DNA from: Fortiea contorta PCC 7126
GTDB lineage: Bacteria; Cyanobacteriota; Cyanobacteriia; Cyanobacteriales; Nostocaceae
Length of the DNA: 64,000 bases
Direction of reading: 5' to 3'
NCBI RefSeq assembly: GCF_000332295.1
Contig: NZ_KB235930.1
Location: 1,865,895-1,929,894 of the forward strand
Both the position numbers and the translations under genes were made by a program. Below the pieces are notes generated by a model. It searched no databases. It saw only the letters and a program-made list of their open reading frames with translations, and was not told where the DNA came from. Of this stretch, positions 17,918 to 26,693 are shown in pieces (positions within the stretch are counted from its first letter, which is position 1; each line of letters opens with the position of its first letter).

Positions 17918-20900
17918 TTAAAAAGGGTGGGAAGACCCCGCCTCGACGATTTCCATAATTTTTTCAAACTGGAAATTATGGGCTAAATCGATGATATGTT
18001 GAATTAACAGAGTGTTTTCTGCAGGGATTTGAGGAACTAATTCTAATATTAAATCGTCGCTACATTGAGCGGCAGCGTGGTACACTTGCCTTATCCATTC
18101 TGGTGACATTAATGATAAAAAAGATGATAAATCAGTTGATGTCAAAACCTGCTCTGTTGTTTTTTGTTTTGAATTTGCGCTTTGATAGTTATCTTCTTGA
18201 TAAAGATATCTTACTCCCAAATATTCACTGATTTTTTCTAATAAAAACTCTTCGCGGAAAGGCTTGTTAATTAAATAGTCGCAGCCTGCTTTAATCATCG
18301 CTTCGCGTTGTTCCTCAAAAGCATTAGCAGTCAAAGCAATAATGATGGGATGTTTTTGATACTCAATTTCTGTAGTTTTGATGATTCTTGTGGCTTCGTA
18401 ACCATCCATTACAGGCATTCGCATGTCCATGAATATTAGGTGTGGTTGCCATTCTAACCACTGGGCGATCGCTTCTTCTCCATTAGTAGCTTCGCGCACA
18501 GCAAATCCGACAGATGTCAGCAATTTTACTACTAAGATGCGGCTATCTCTGGCGTCGTCAACCACTAATATCCGATATTCTCCTTGATTTGGTACTAAAC
18601 CAATTACATGACCTTGATGTTGGTGACTTGTAATTTCGCTGGCGGAAGCAAGGCTAATTTGAATGTGGAAAGCAAATCGGCTTCCTTCTGTGAGGTTGCT
18701 GGTGGCGGTGATATCACCACCCATGAGTTGAACATATTTGCGGCTAATTGCTAAACCTAACCCTGTACCTTGTTGAGATTTTCTACCACTGTCTGTTTGT
18801 CCAAAAGCTTCAAATAGCAAGTCTAATTCTTGAGGAGCAATACCTAGCCCTGTATCAATTACCTCAAAGTAGAGATGGAGTGTTTTTTTTTCTCCATCTC
18901 CCCTCATCTCCACTTCGTGGAGGTGTGGAGTTTCCCATTTTTCCCTGTCCTGGCTGACTCGTAGTGTTACACTGCCAACTTGAGTAAATTTGATGGCATT
19001 TCCTAACAAATTGAGAAGGACTTGAAGTAATTTACTTTCATCGGTTTGTATAAATTGCGGAAGTTCGGAATCATATGCAAATATCAGGTCTAAATTTTTA
19101 GATGCTGCTCGGAAACGTAACATTTCTTCTAAGCTGGCTAAGAGGCGAAAGAGGTCAAAACTGTTGACATTTAATGTGGTTCTTCCAGCTTCAATTTTGG
19201 ACATTTCCAGAATGTCGTTAATTAAATTGAGAAGATGCTCACCGGCGCGATTAATGATGGCGAGGTTTTGTTGATGTTCCGAGGATAAAGAATTTTCATG
19301 GCTCATGACTTGGGTAAAGCCAAGGATAGCATTAAGCGGTGTGCGGAGTTCATGGCTCATGTTGGCGAGAAATTCGCTTTTAGCGCGGTTAGCGGCGTCA
19401 GCGGCGATCGCAGCTGCTTGTAATGCTTGTGATTGGTTTTGGGTTTGTCCGAGTAATTGTGCTTGCTGTAAAGCCACTCCTAGCTGATTACCAATTTGCT
19501 CGACGATGTTGATTTCTTCAGTTTTCCATTGACGGGGGCTAGAATTTTGATAACTCGCTAATAATCCCCACAGTTGATGACCGCAGAAAATGGGAACGGT
19601 AATATAGGCTTGGGCTTGAAAACGCTCTAAAAGGTTGATGTATTCAGGGTGAAACCCCGCTTGATAAATGTCTGAAACACACCGGAAACTTGCATCTTGG
19701 ACTGTTTGTAGATCAGGCTCTCCAGTACTCAACATTTTCATAATGCAGCGATCGTCTTGTAGAGCTTCTTGTGTGAGGTGAGGATTGTTTGTTTGCAAAT
19801 CAATCAGGGAAATCCAATCACTTCCCACCGATTCTGAGACAAATTCGCCATTTCCATCGGGATGGAAACGATAGACGACGACCCGATCGCAGTTGAGGAC
19901 TTGGCGTAATTCTTGGGTAGTTGCGCCAAAAATTGTCTCTAAATCCAAGGTTTGACGCATTCTTTGAATCACTTGGGCGATCGCTCTTTCTCGTTCTGCG
20001 CTTTCTTGTAGTTCTAATTCTGCACGTTTGCGATCGGTGATTTCGATGATCACAGCACCCACACCAGAAGGGCGATCGTTTTCACCGGGAATGGGAAAAT
20101 AAGAAGCGAGGAAGTGACGGGTATTACCTAAGTGATGCAGTGAAGCAGTACTGATTTCCACATTCACAATCGGTTGATTGCGGGTGAACACTTGGTGATA
20201 AAGTGGTGCTACCCTTGATGCCACATCGGGAATGATCTCATGGAGGGTTTTTCCCAGATGTTCTTGTTGCGGTAAACCATTAATCTCGGCTAGCAGTTCA
20301 TTAATTTGCACAACTCGCAGTTGTTGATCGAGAATCGACATACCCACCGGCGCACCGCTAAAAAATGCATTCAAACTGGCTTCTCGCAACGCCAGTTCTC
20401 TTTCTAGGGTTTTACGTTCATTGATATCTTTGTGAGTACCTGTCATGCGTAAGGGTGTACCCCAACCGTCGCGTTCGCAAACTTGACCACGGGATTGAAT
20501 CCATTTCCATTCTCCCCCAGCGCAGCGCAACCGAAATTCTACTTCAAAAACTGGTCTAGCACCTTGGAGATGGGAGTTTAAAATTGAGTGAATAGTAGAT
20601 GTGTCTTCTGGGTGTACCAAATCCCAAAAAGCTTGTATATTTTCCTCAACTTCTTGATTCTGATATCCCAGCATTTTTAGCCAGCGCCAATCCCGATAGA
20701 TTTGTCCAGTGGTGAGATTCCAGTCCCACAAGCCTAAATCGCTTGCTTCCAAGGCTAGCTGTAGACGTTCTTCAATTTTTCTGTGCGCCGCTTCTACTAG
20801 TTTGCGCTGAATCAGCCCACCCAACTGAGCCGCAACAGCCCCCACCAACAGCAGTAACCGCTTATCGACAGCAGCAGAGCTACGTTTAAAAAATACCAAA

Positions 20901-23071
20901 ACAGCTAATACTTGCTCATCAGCTAAAATTGGTACACCAAAGCCAGCTTGGAAACCAACTTTTGCGGCTTGTGGCGATCGCACAAACACCTGGGGTGAAG
21001 CTTGGGAAACATCTTCTATCCATTCTGGCTGCTTGTTTTGCCAAACTCGCCCTACCATCCCCATTCCCGGAGTAAATGTCAACCTTTCACTATGGTGACA
21101 AAATTCTGCCAAACTACTATTTTCACCGTGCCAAACTAAACTGTGTTGCAAAACCTCGCCATCATCACTAGGTATCCAGGCTTCACCAAAATCCCAACCG
21201 ATAGTGTGACAAATTAAACGCAAAACAACTGCCAAAGCACTGTTGACATCAACAGCGCGGGCGATCGCTTGAGTGGTCAGCAGTAATAAACGGCTTTCAT
21301 TTTCGGCTTGTTTGCGTTCAGTAATATCTTTAGCAGTCCCCAGGATATACTGTTGTTCATCAATTGCGATGATTTCTGCACTAAACAACACCGTCTTGAT
21401 TTCTCCATGAGCAGTGCGGACATCTACCTCATGGTTGCGGATTGCTTTTGTTTGTTGCAAAATCTGGGAAAGAAAAGTTGACTCTTCTGGATTTACCCAA
21501 ATCTGCAATTCTTGATTAGTGCGACCAATCACTTGCGAGCGAGAATAGCCAAAAAATCGACAAAAGCTATCGTTGACTTCGATATGACCAGTTTGGGGAA
21601 AAGTGCTGAGGGCGATGGGGTCGGGGGATGATCTAAAAGCTGATCCTAATTTTTCTTCTGAGGCGCGTTTTGCGGCTTCGGCGCGTTTGCGTTCTCTGGC
21701 TTCGAGTGCTAGAGAAACTAAATTTCCGAGGGAACGAGCAAAATTTTGGTCTTCTAGTGTCCAATTATGAGCCACTCCCACTTGTTCCAAGCAGAATATC
21801 CCCACAGTTACACCTCCTAATCTGACAGGGACACTCAATTTAGAAGTGATACCAAAAGGTGTTAAATAAGACACGCTCAATTCTTGAGTAATGGGGTCGT
21901 GATGGGGGTCATTGGTAGCGACGATCTGAGCACCTTGTAAAGCTTGAAAATAAGCAGGATAATCTCTAGCTGATAGTAAATAGCCTGCGCTGTGTTGGCG
22001 AAGACTTTGTGTAAATAAGTCGAGACAACGCATTTGATGGAAATTTTCCCCAAAAAACCAGACACTGGCTCGCTCAACAGCAATATTTTTTGCACCCGCT
22101 TCTGTAATTGCATGTAAAGCAGCTGTTAAATCGCTTTGATAAAGTACTTGATTTTTTGCTAGTTGTGTGAGTACAAGATTATGCTCGCGGAGCTTGTCAG
22201 TGCTGGTTTGTAATGCTTGTTCTATTAAAAGGCGATCGCTAATATCCATCAGCGTAGTCACAACAAAAAATTTGCCATCATCTTGTTGAAAAACTGTCTG
22301 ATTCATCTCGACACTTAAGTGTGAACCATCTTGACGTTGAATCACAAATTGACTTTTTTTTTCTTGACTGCCATTACCAATAAAATTATGATATTGCTCA
22401 ATTAAATTAAATTTTTCTGTAGTTGTTAAATCTGGATAATGGATAGTAAATTGTTTGCCTATTAGCTGACAACGGGTAGATTCATATATTTGACAATAAG
22501 CTGGATTTACCTCGACAAAATATCCATTTTCATCTGTCAAACAAATTCCTACTTTAGCTGCAGTTAAAATAGATTCTATTTGTTTATTTCTATGATTAAG
22601 AGCAACTGCATAACGTTGACGTTCTTGAATTTCCCATAACAGTTGCTGATTTTGCTGTTTTAATTGTTTTTGCAGTTTTTGAATAGTTAGTTGATGTTCA
22701 ATGCGGGTGAAAACTTCTTCTACTTGAAAAGGCTTGGTAATATAGTCTACACCACCTAATTTGAAAGCTTTGATTTTATCAAAAACATCATGCAAAGCAC
22801 TAATAAAAATCACCGGGATATCACGAGTTGTCTGATCAGCTTTTAATAGTTGACAAACCTCATAGCCATCAATTTCTGGCATTTTGATATCCAGTAAAAT
22901 TAAATCAGGTAATATTGTTTGCGCTTCCTTGACAGCCATTAACCCAGAACTGACGCCCCGGACTGTATACCCAGCAACAGAAAGAGTAGCAGATAAAATT
23001 TGCAAATTTGCCAGTGTGTCGTCAACTATTAAGATGCTTCCTTTATTTGTCTGTTGTGGCTGGCTATCCAT
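17918..23071 (-). CDS. large multi-sensor hybrid histidine kinase
   Basis: 1717 residues, soluble. Domain order: REC (about 13-130, Asp in LILLDIKMPEIDG); PAS; GAF; PAS (FFGYSRSQVIG); GAF; PAS (LGLWDWN); PAS; a phytochrome-like GAF (CDRVVVYRF, DIYQAGF, AYITVPIFCG); HisKA (NMSHELRTPLN); HATPase (LNLLGNAIKFTQ, GTGLGLAISRK); a second REC (FMDMRMPVMDG); and a roughly 110-residue tail. The GAF before the kinase core lacks the bilin-binding Cys-His pair; the position reads GFHPEYINLLE. About 25 residues near 1372-1400, inside the ATPase domain, are encoded by palindromic repeat DNA. Monocistronic; signals unknown. Confidence 0.93.
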   Translation of the reverse strand: MDSQPQQTNKGSILIVDDTLANLQILSATLSVAGYTVRGVSSGLMAVKEAQTILPDLILLDIKMPEIDGYEVCQLLKADQTTRDIPVIFISALHDVFDKIKAFKLGGVDYITKPFQVEEVFTRIEHQLTIQKLQKQLKQQNQQLLWEIQERQRYAVALNHRNKQIESILTAAKVGICLTDENGYFVEVNPAYCQIYESTRCQLIGKQFTIHYPDLTTTEKFNLIEQYHNFIGNGSQEKKSQFVIQRQDGSHLSVEMNQTVFQQDDGKFFVVTTLMDISDRLLIEQALQTSTDKLREHNLVLTQLAKNQVLYQSDLTAALHAITEAGAKNIAVERASVWFFGENFHQMRCLDLFTQSLRQHSAGYLLSARDYPAYFQALQGAQIVATNDPHHDPITQELSVSYLTPFGITSKLSVPVRLGGVTVGIFCLEQVGVAHNWTLEDQNFARSLGNLVSLALEARERKRAEAAKRASEEKLGSAFRSSPDPIALSTFPQTGHIEVNDSFCRFFGYSRSQVIGRTNQELQIWVNPEESTFLSQILQQTKAIRNHEVDVRTAHGEIKTVLFSAEIIAIDEQQYILGTAKDITERKQAENESRLLLLTTQAIARAVDVNSALAVVLRLICHTIGWDFGEAWIPSDDGEVLQHSLVWHGENSSLAEFCHHSERLTFTPGMGMVGRVWQNKQPEWIEDVSQASPQVFVRSPQAAKVGFQAGFGVPILADEQVLAVLVFFKRSSAAVDKRLLLLVGAVAAQLGGLIQRKLVEAAHRKIEERLQLALEASDLGLWDWNLTTGQIYRDWRWLKMLGYQNQEVEENIQAFWDLVHPEDTSTIHSILNSHLQGARPVFEVEFRLRCAGGEWKWIQSRGQVCERDGWGTPLRMTGTHKDINERKTLERELALREASLNAFFSGAPVGMSILDQQLRVVQINELLAEINGLPQQEHLGKTLHEIIPDVASRVAPLYHQVFTRNQPIVNVEISTASLHHLGNTRHFLASYFPIPGENDRPSGVGAVIIEITDRKRAELELQESAERERAIAQVIQRMRQTLDLETIFGATTQELRQVLNCDRVVVYRFHPDGNGEFVSESVGSDWISLIDLQTNNPHLTQEALQDDRCIMKMLSTGEPDLQTVQDASFRCVSDIYQAGFHPEYINLLERFQAQAYITVPIFCGHQLWGLLASYQNSSPRQWKTEEINIVEQIGNQLGVALQQAQLLGQTQNQSQALQAAAIAADAANRAKSEFLANMSHELRTPLNAILGFTQVMSHENSLSSEHQQNLAIINRAGEHLLNLINDILEMSKIEAGRTTLNVNSFDLFRLLASLEEMLRFRAASKNLDLIFAYDSELPQFIQTDESKLLQVLLNLLGNAIKFTQVGSVTLRVSQDREKWETPHLHEVEMRGDGEKKTLHLYFEVIDTGLGIAPQELDLLFEAFGQTDSGRKSQQGTGLGLAISRKYVQLMGGDITATSNLTEGSRFAFHIQISLASASEITSHQHQGHVIGLVPNQGEYRILVVDDARDSRILVVKLLTSVGFAVREATNGEEAIAQWLEWQPHLIFMDMRMPVMDGYEATRIIKTTEIEYQKHPIIIALTANAFEEQREAMIKAGCDYLINKPFREEFLLEKISEYLGVRYLYQEDNYQSANSKQKTTEQVLTSTDLSSFLSLMSPEWIRQVYHAAAQCSDDLILELVPQIPAENTLLIQHIIDLAHNFQFEKIMEIVEAGSSHPF
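18872..18956. repeat. palindromic insert inside the hybrid kinase ATPase domain
   Basis: Two hairpins side by side inside coding sequence: GAGATGGAG (18872-18880) / CTCCATCTC (18892-18900) with an 11-nt T-rich loop, and CTCCAC (18908-18913) / GTGGAG (18917-18922) with loop TTC. The CTCATCTCC-rich wording equals that of low-complexity intergenic elements elsewhere in the window. It encodes residues such as HEVEMRGDGEKK between two strands of the ATPase domain, where relatives normally have a short turn. Confidence 0.65.
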
Positions 23072-23213
23072 AGGAGTTTATGTAAACTTCTATTAAATTT
23101 AGCTTAGAGGCCAACCAATTACTATCTGTCTCTACACCCCCATTCCCCTGATGTGCTCCCCACTGTTGCTAGCTATAGTTAACGAACAGGTAACACTTCA
23201 AAGGAGGAAAGAG

Positions 23214-23837
23214 ATGGAAATCAAGCCTAATCACCCATCACTAGCACTCACAAAAATTCCCCCGAATCATCTCAACATCATGGGTTACGTTGATGAATCA
23301 GAGGTGAATGGGCCTGGTTGTCGCGCGGTTGTTTGGGTGCAAGGTTGTCCCCGCGAGTGTCCTAGCTGCTTTAATCCTGAATCTTGGTCGTTTGAAATTA
23401 ATCAACTGATTGCTGTGGATACTCTGGCTGAGAATATCCTCAAAAATCCTCGCAATACAGGTGTAACATTCTCCGGTGGTGAACCGTTTTGGCAAGCATC
23501 AGCTTTGGCGTCTCTGGCTGGTAAGCTAAAAGCTGCTGGGTTAAGTGTGATGTCGTTTACGGGCTTTACCCTCAAACAGCTACAGTCTAAATCTGCACCT
23601 CCAGGTTCCCAAGAATTACTAGCACAATTGGATATTTTAATTGATGGGCCGTTTGTGGAATCTTTAGCAATTCATTCACCTAACTCTCCTGTCTCGTCCA
23701 GTAATCAACGAGTGAATGTTTTCAATCCCGCTCTTAAAGATCAAATTACCTGGGCTAGTGACCAGATAGAAGTCCACATTCTCAAGGATGGTAGCCGTAT
23801 CGTCACTGGCTATCAGGGGTCTTTGGAGTTGAGTTAA
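23214..23837 (+). CDS. 4Fe-4S radical-SAM activase-like protein (NrdG-type)
   Basis: 207 residues from ATG 23214, chosen over the upstream frame start at 23151 because AAGGAGG (23201-23207) sits six bases before it. Cysteines 45, 49 and 52 form the CX3CX2C radical-SAM cluster (GCPRECPSC), preceded by NGPGCRAVVWVQ. The segment VTFSGGEPFWQ is the GGE SAM-binding motif. Size and sequence fit the single-cluster activase group related to anaerobic ribonucleotide reductase activators. No nrdD gene is adjacent, so the target enzyme is uncertain. Confidence 0.82.
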   Translation: MEIKPNHPSLALTKIPPNHLNIMGYVDESEVNGPGCRAVVWVQGCPRECPSCFNPESWSFEINQLIAVDTLAENILKNPRNTGVTFSGGEPFWQASALASLAGKLKAAGLSVMSFTGFTLKQLQSKSAPPGSQELLAQLDILIDGPFVESLAIHSPNSPVSSSNQRVNVFNPALKDQITWASDQIEVHILKDGSRIVTGYQGSLELS

Positions 23838-23917
23838 TTGGGTATGGGGCAAGGGAGGTGGGGAGGTGGGGAGATGGAGATGAAAGTTTATTTTCTTACC
23901 TTTTTCCCCAATTTCTT

Positions 23918-25654
23918 TTAAAAAGAGCTGCCAGATTTCCGATATTCTAAGGCTGTGACACCTTCATGTTCTAATACTTCTCCTTGCTCGATGACTGCAT
24001 AAATTAGCCATCTATCGCCGCATTGGATTTGATTTTTGACTGTGCATTCTAAATAGGCTAGTGCTTCTGTTAAAACTACACAACCATTAACGGCTGTTTT
24101 TGTGGTGAGGTTGGCGAAGGGATTATCTCCGGAAGCACTGTAGCGAGAAAAATAGCGGCGGACGTTTCTTCCTTCTTTGAGGATATTCAGCACAAATTGA
24201 TCGCCAGGATGATGTAATAAATCTGCGTTCTGTTCTTGGGCGATCGCTATCATAATTCCTGGTGGGTTAAATGTGGCTTGAGATACCCAAGAAGTTAAAA
24301 ATGCTTTATGGTTTTCTTGATCACGAGTTGTGACTACGCATAATGAGCCAATAATCCGCCCTACAGCTTGTGCAGTTCTATCTACATGTGTTTCTGTGAC
24401 AACTTGACGGGGACTACGGAATTTCTTGGTTTTTTTCAAGTTTTGGGCAAAGGTGGCACCTGCGAGTTGACTCTGCTCTAAAATTTCTGGCGTGGGGCTA
24501 AACCGGACGCGAATTGTGTCAAATCCTAAACGGTAATTAGCATCTTTGAGTTTGCTTTCTAATAAGTCGATGGCTTCACCACTCCAACCAAAGGAACCAA
24601 ATACCCCCGCTAACTTGGTTTTAGCGGCTGTGGAAAGGACAATTCCTAAAGCTGTTTGGATTTGGGTTGGTGCATGACCGCCCAAGGTGGGTGAACCGAT
24701 AATGAAGCCATCGCAGGCTTCGATAATGCGGGTAATCTCCGCAGAGTCGGCTAATTCACAGTTGACTGACTCGACATTGACGCCGTTTGCAATTAAACCT
24801 TGAGCGATCGCATTTGCTACAATTGCTGTATTTCCATAAGCAGATGCATAAAGTAATGCTACTGTCAATTCTTGAGATTTTTGTCCTTGACACCATTGGC
24901 GGTAATCATAAGTAAAGCGGCTGAGGCTGTAACGCACAACTGGGCCATGTGCTGGAGCATAACATTTAGCGCCGAAAGCGGAAAGTTTATCTAAGGCAAC
25001 TTCAACTTGTTTGGCTTGGGGTGCATGGAGACATTCAAAATAATAACGACGTTCTGCATCTAAAGTCTTCCAGTCTTCATCAAACAAAGTATCTTCGCAG
25101 ATATGGGCGCCAAAAAATTTGTCTGTGTAAAGAATTTTAGTAGCAGAATCATAGGTGCAAACTCCATCCGCCCAGCGGGGAGTTGGGGTGGTGATAAATG
25201 AGAGCACATGTCCTTGTCCTAAATCGAGAGTATCCTCAGAACGGACAACTTGGATGCGTGATTCCCATTCAGGAAAAGCGGTTTTCACAGCATTCGCAGC
25301 GGGACGAGAACAAATCAGGGTCGCTTGCGGTGCTTGAGCAAGTAATACTTGCAGAGTGGCGCGGCGGTTGGGGTTAACATGACCAAGAATGACATAATCG
25401 AGAGTGGTGAAATCTAGATATTGTCCTAGTTGCTGCAGGTAAATTTCCGTAAAAGACTCACCAGGAGGGTCAATTAAAGCTTTTTGGTCAGCTTGGATCA
25501 GATAAGAATTCGCCGTAGTTCCCCGCTGACGGGAGTATTCTACCTCAAATTTTAATCGTTCCCAAGTACGCGATCGCAAAATTAAAGTATCTTTGCCAAT
25601 TTCCGTAACTTGTACATCTCTAGAACGGGAGGGAGTTAGTGTAGCGACAGACAT
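23918..25654 (-). CDS. flv2: flavodiiron protein, Flv1/Flv2 type
   Basis: 578 residues with three modules: metallo-beta-lactamase-like (about 20-260), flavodoxin (about 265-400) and a C-terminal flavin reductase domain (about 425-570) unique to phototrophs. The diiron ligands are non-canonical: HVNPNR at 92-97 replaces HxExDH, and TPRWADG has Arg where a His is expected. This is characteristic of the Flv1/Flv2 branch. It is the third gene of a minus-strand flv4-psiE-flv2 operon known to form an electron outlet protecting photosystem II. The name rests on operon order; flv1B is the alternative. Confidence 0.85.
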   Translation of the reverse strand: MSVATLTPSRSRDVQVTEIGKDTLILRSRTWERLKFEVEYSRQRGTTANSYLIQADQKALIDPPGESFTEIYLQQLGQYLDFTTLDYVILGHVNPNRRATLQVLLAQAPQATLICSRPAANAVKTAFPEWESRIQVVRSEDTLDLGQGHVLSFITTPTPRWADGVCTYDSATKILYTDKFFGAHICEDTLFDEDWKTLDAERRYYFECLHAPQAKQVEVALDKLSAFGAKCYAPAHGPVVRYSLSRFTYDYRQWCQGQKSQELTVALLYASAYGNTAIVANAIAQGLIANGVNVESVNCELADSAEITRIIEACDGFIIGSPTLGGHAPTQIQTALGIVLSTAAKTKLAGVFGSFGWSGEAIDLLESKLKDANYRLGFDTIRVRFSPTPEILEQSQLAGATFAQNLKKTKKFRSPRQVVTETHVDRTAQAVGRIIGSLCVVTTRDQENHKAFLTSWVSQATFNPPGIMIAIAQEQNADLLHHPGDQFVLNILKEGRNVRRYFSRYSASGDNPFANLTTKTAVNGCVVLTEALAYLECTVKNQIQCGDRWLIYAVIEQGEVLEHEGVTALEYRKSGSSF

Positions 25655-25680
25655 AATGACCTCGTTTGGGAATGTGGGGT

Positions 25681-25744
25681 GGTGGGGAGTGTGGGGGGTG
25701 TGGGGGGTGTGGGGGGTGTGGGGGGTGTGGGGGGTGTGGGGAGT
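25681..25744. repeat. 9-bp G-rich tandem repeat
   Basis: The unit GTGGGGGGT is repeated seven times with slight variation at the ends, period nine, from 25681. Runs of six G separated by TGT favour G-quadruplex formation on the plus strand, which is the template strand for the flv operon. Confidence 0.9.
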
Positions 25745-25765
25745 TGGTTTGCAGTTATTTGGTTT

Positions 25766-25996
25766 GCATTTGCTGTTTTTGCGACAGCATTTGCTGTTTT
25801 TGCGACAGCATTTGCTATTTTGGGGACAACAATTGCTATTTCAGCGACAGCAATTGCTATTTCGGCGACAGCAATTGCTATTTTGGCGACAGCATTTGCT
25901 ATTTCGGCGACAGCATTTGCTGTTTTTGCGACAGCATTTGCTATTTCGGCGACGACAATTGCTATTTCAACGACAACAATTGCTATTCATCACGAC
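25766..25996. repeat. 21-bp tandem repeat, about 11 units
   Basis: Ten full units start at 25766 and recur every 21 bp to 25975, plus one decayed unit. The pattern is RCAWTTGCTRTTTYDGCGACA. Variation is mostly at fixed positions (ATTTG/AATTG; GTTTTT/ATTTCG), suggesting gene-conversion-like mixing of two unit types. Located in the psiE-flv2 gap. Confidence 0.92.
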
Positions 25997-26038
25997 CCCT
26001 CATCACCCCACCTCCCCATCACCCCACCTCCCCATCCT

Positions 26039-26551
26039 CTATCGACTGTTATTTTGTGATAATTCTGATTTGATAAAATTTTGGTAGCGTTTGGATACTT
26101 GCTGTTCTGGATCAATTCCTTCAAAGGTAGGAGGTAGCCAAACACGAAGAAAGAGTAATAATCCCAGAACTAATAAGAAAGCACAAGTTGCTAAAACTTG
26201 ACTCCAATTTGTTTCTAGCACGCCTTTAACAATGACTTCTCTTAAGGCAGAAACAATAGAAACTTCTACAGCCACACCAATAGATATGCGCTGTTCTTGG
26301 AGATAAATAATCAATAGCCGAAACAATTCAACTAAGATTAATAAGAAGAGAATATCGGCAGTAACAACATGAAAATCTAAAGGTGGAAGTAGAGAAAGAA
26401 ACATATCTCTCACCTGTAGCACCATGAAGCTAAATAAACCGATACACAAAGAAATTACAATTACATCTTGAATAAATTCCAAGGTGCGAACAATGCGACT
26501 TCGATTAATTTCGTAGAGAGAAATTGGGGTATTGTCAACAGGCTTATACAT
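26039..26551 (-). CDS. PsiE-family membrane protein of the flv4-flv2 operon
   Basis: 170 residues with four hydrophobic helices (about 27-52, 60-82, 90-105 and 125-148) and the PsiE-like core ILVELFRLLIIYLQEQRISIGVAVEVSIVSALREVI. It lies between flv4 and flv2, the position occupied by Sll0218 in Synechocystis, a thylakoid protein linked to photosystem II stability. The role here is inferred from position and family. Confidence 0.82.
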   Translation of the reverse strand: MYKPVDNTPISLYEINRSRIVRTLEFIQDVIVISLCIGLFSFMVLQVRDMFLSLLPPLDFHVVTADILFLLILVELFRLLIIYLQEQRISIGVAVEVSIVSALREVIVKGVLETNWSQVLATCAFLLVLGLLLFLRVWLPPTFEGIDPEQQVSKRYQNFIKSELSQNNSR

Positions 26552-26559
26552 AGTTTTTT

Positions 26560-26693
26560 ATGGTGGAGTGATGGGGAGGTGTGGGAAGGGTGGGAGGTGT
26601 GGGGAGTGTGGGGAGCGTGGGAAGATGACGGAGAAATAACTATTCTCTATTCTCCATTCCCTAGCCCCTAGCCCCTAACCCCTAGTCCCTAAT
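26560..26693. repeat. G-rich and heptamer repeats between flv4 and psiE
   Basis: Imperfect GGGGAGTGTG/GGGAGGTGT repeats at about 26565-26625 are followed by CCCTAGC/CCCTAAC/CCCTAGT heptamers at about 26656-26692. The heptamers match the short tandemly repeated sequences known from heterocystous cyanobacteria. As in the psiE-flv2 gap, the G-rich strand is the template strand. Confidence 0.75.

Larger units (their letters stand above)
25655..26038. other. psiE-flv2 spacer made of tandem repeats
   Basis: 384 bp, unusually long for an operon gap and nearly all repeat: a 9-bp G-rich array then a 21-bp array, described separately, followed by CCCCACCTCCCCATC-type low-complexity DNA at about 25998-26037. 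No separate gene is supported; open frames across it are products of repeat periodicity. Confidence 0.7.

Noticed and set aside
25593-26087. Open frames of 126-164 codons across the G-rich and 21-bp repeats
   Set aside because: Three overlapping frames are all open because the repeat periods are multiples of three; there is no start signal and they are antisense to the flv operon.
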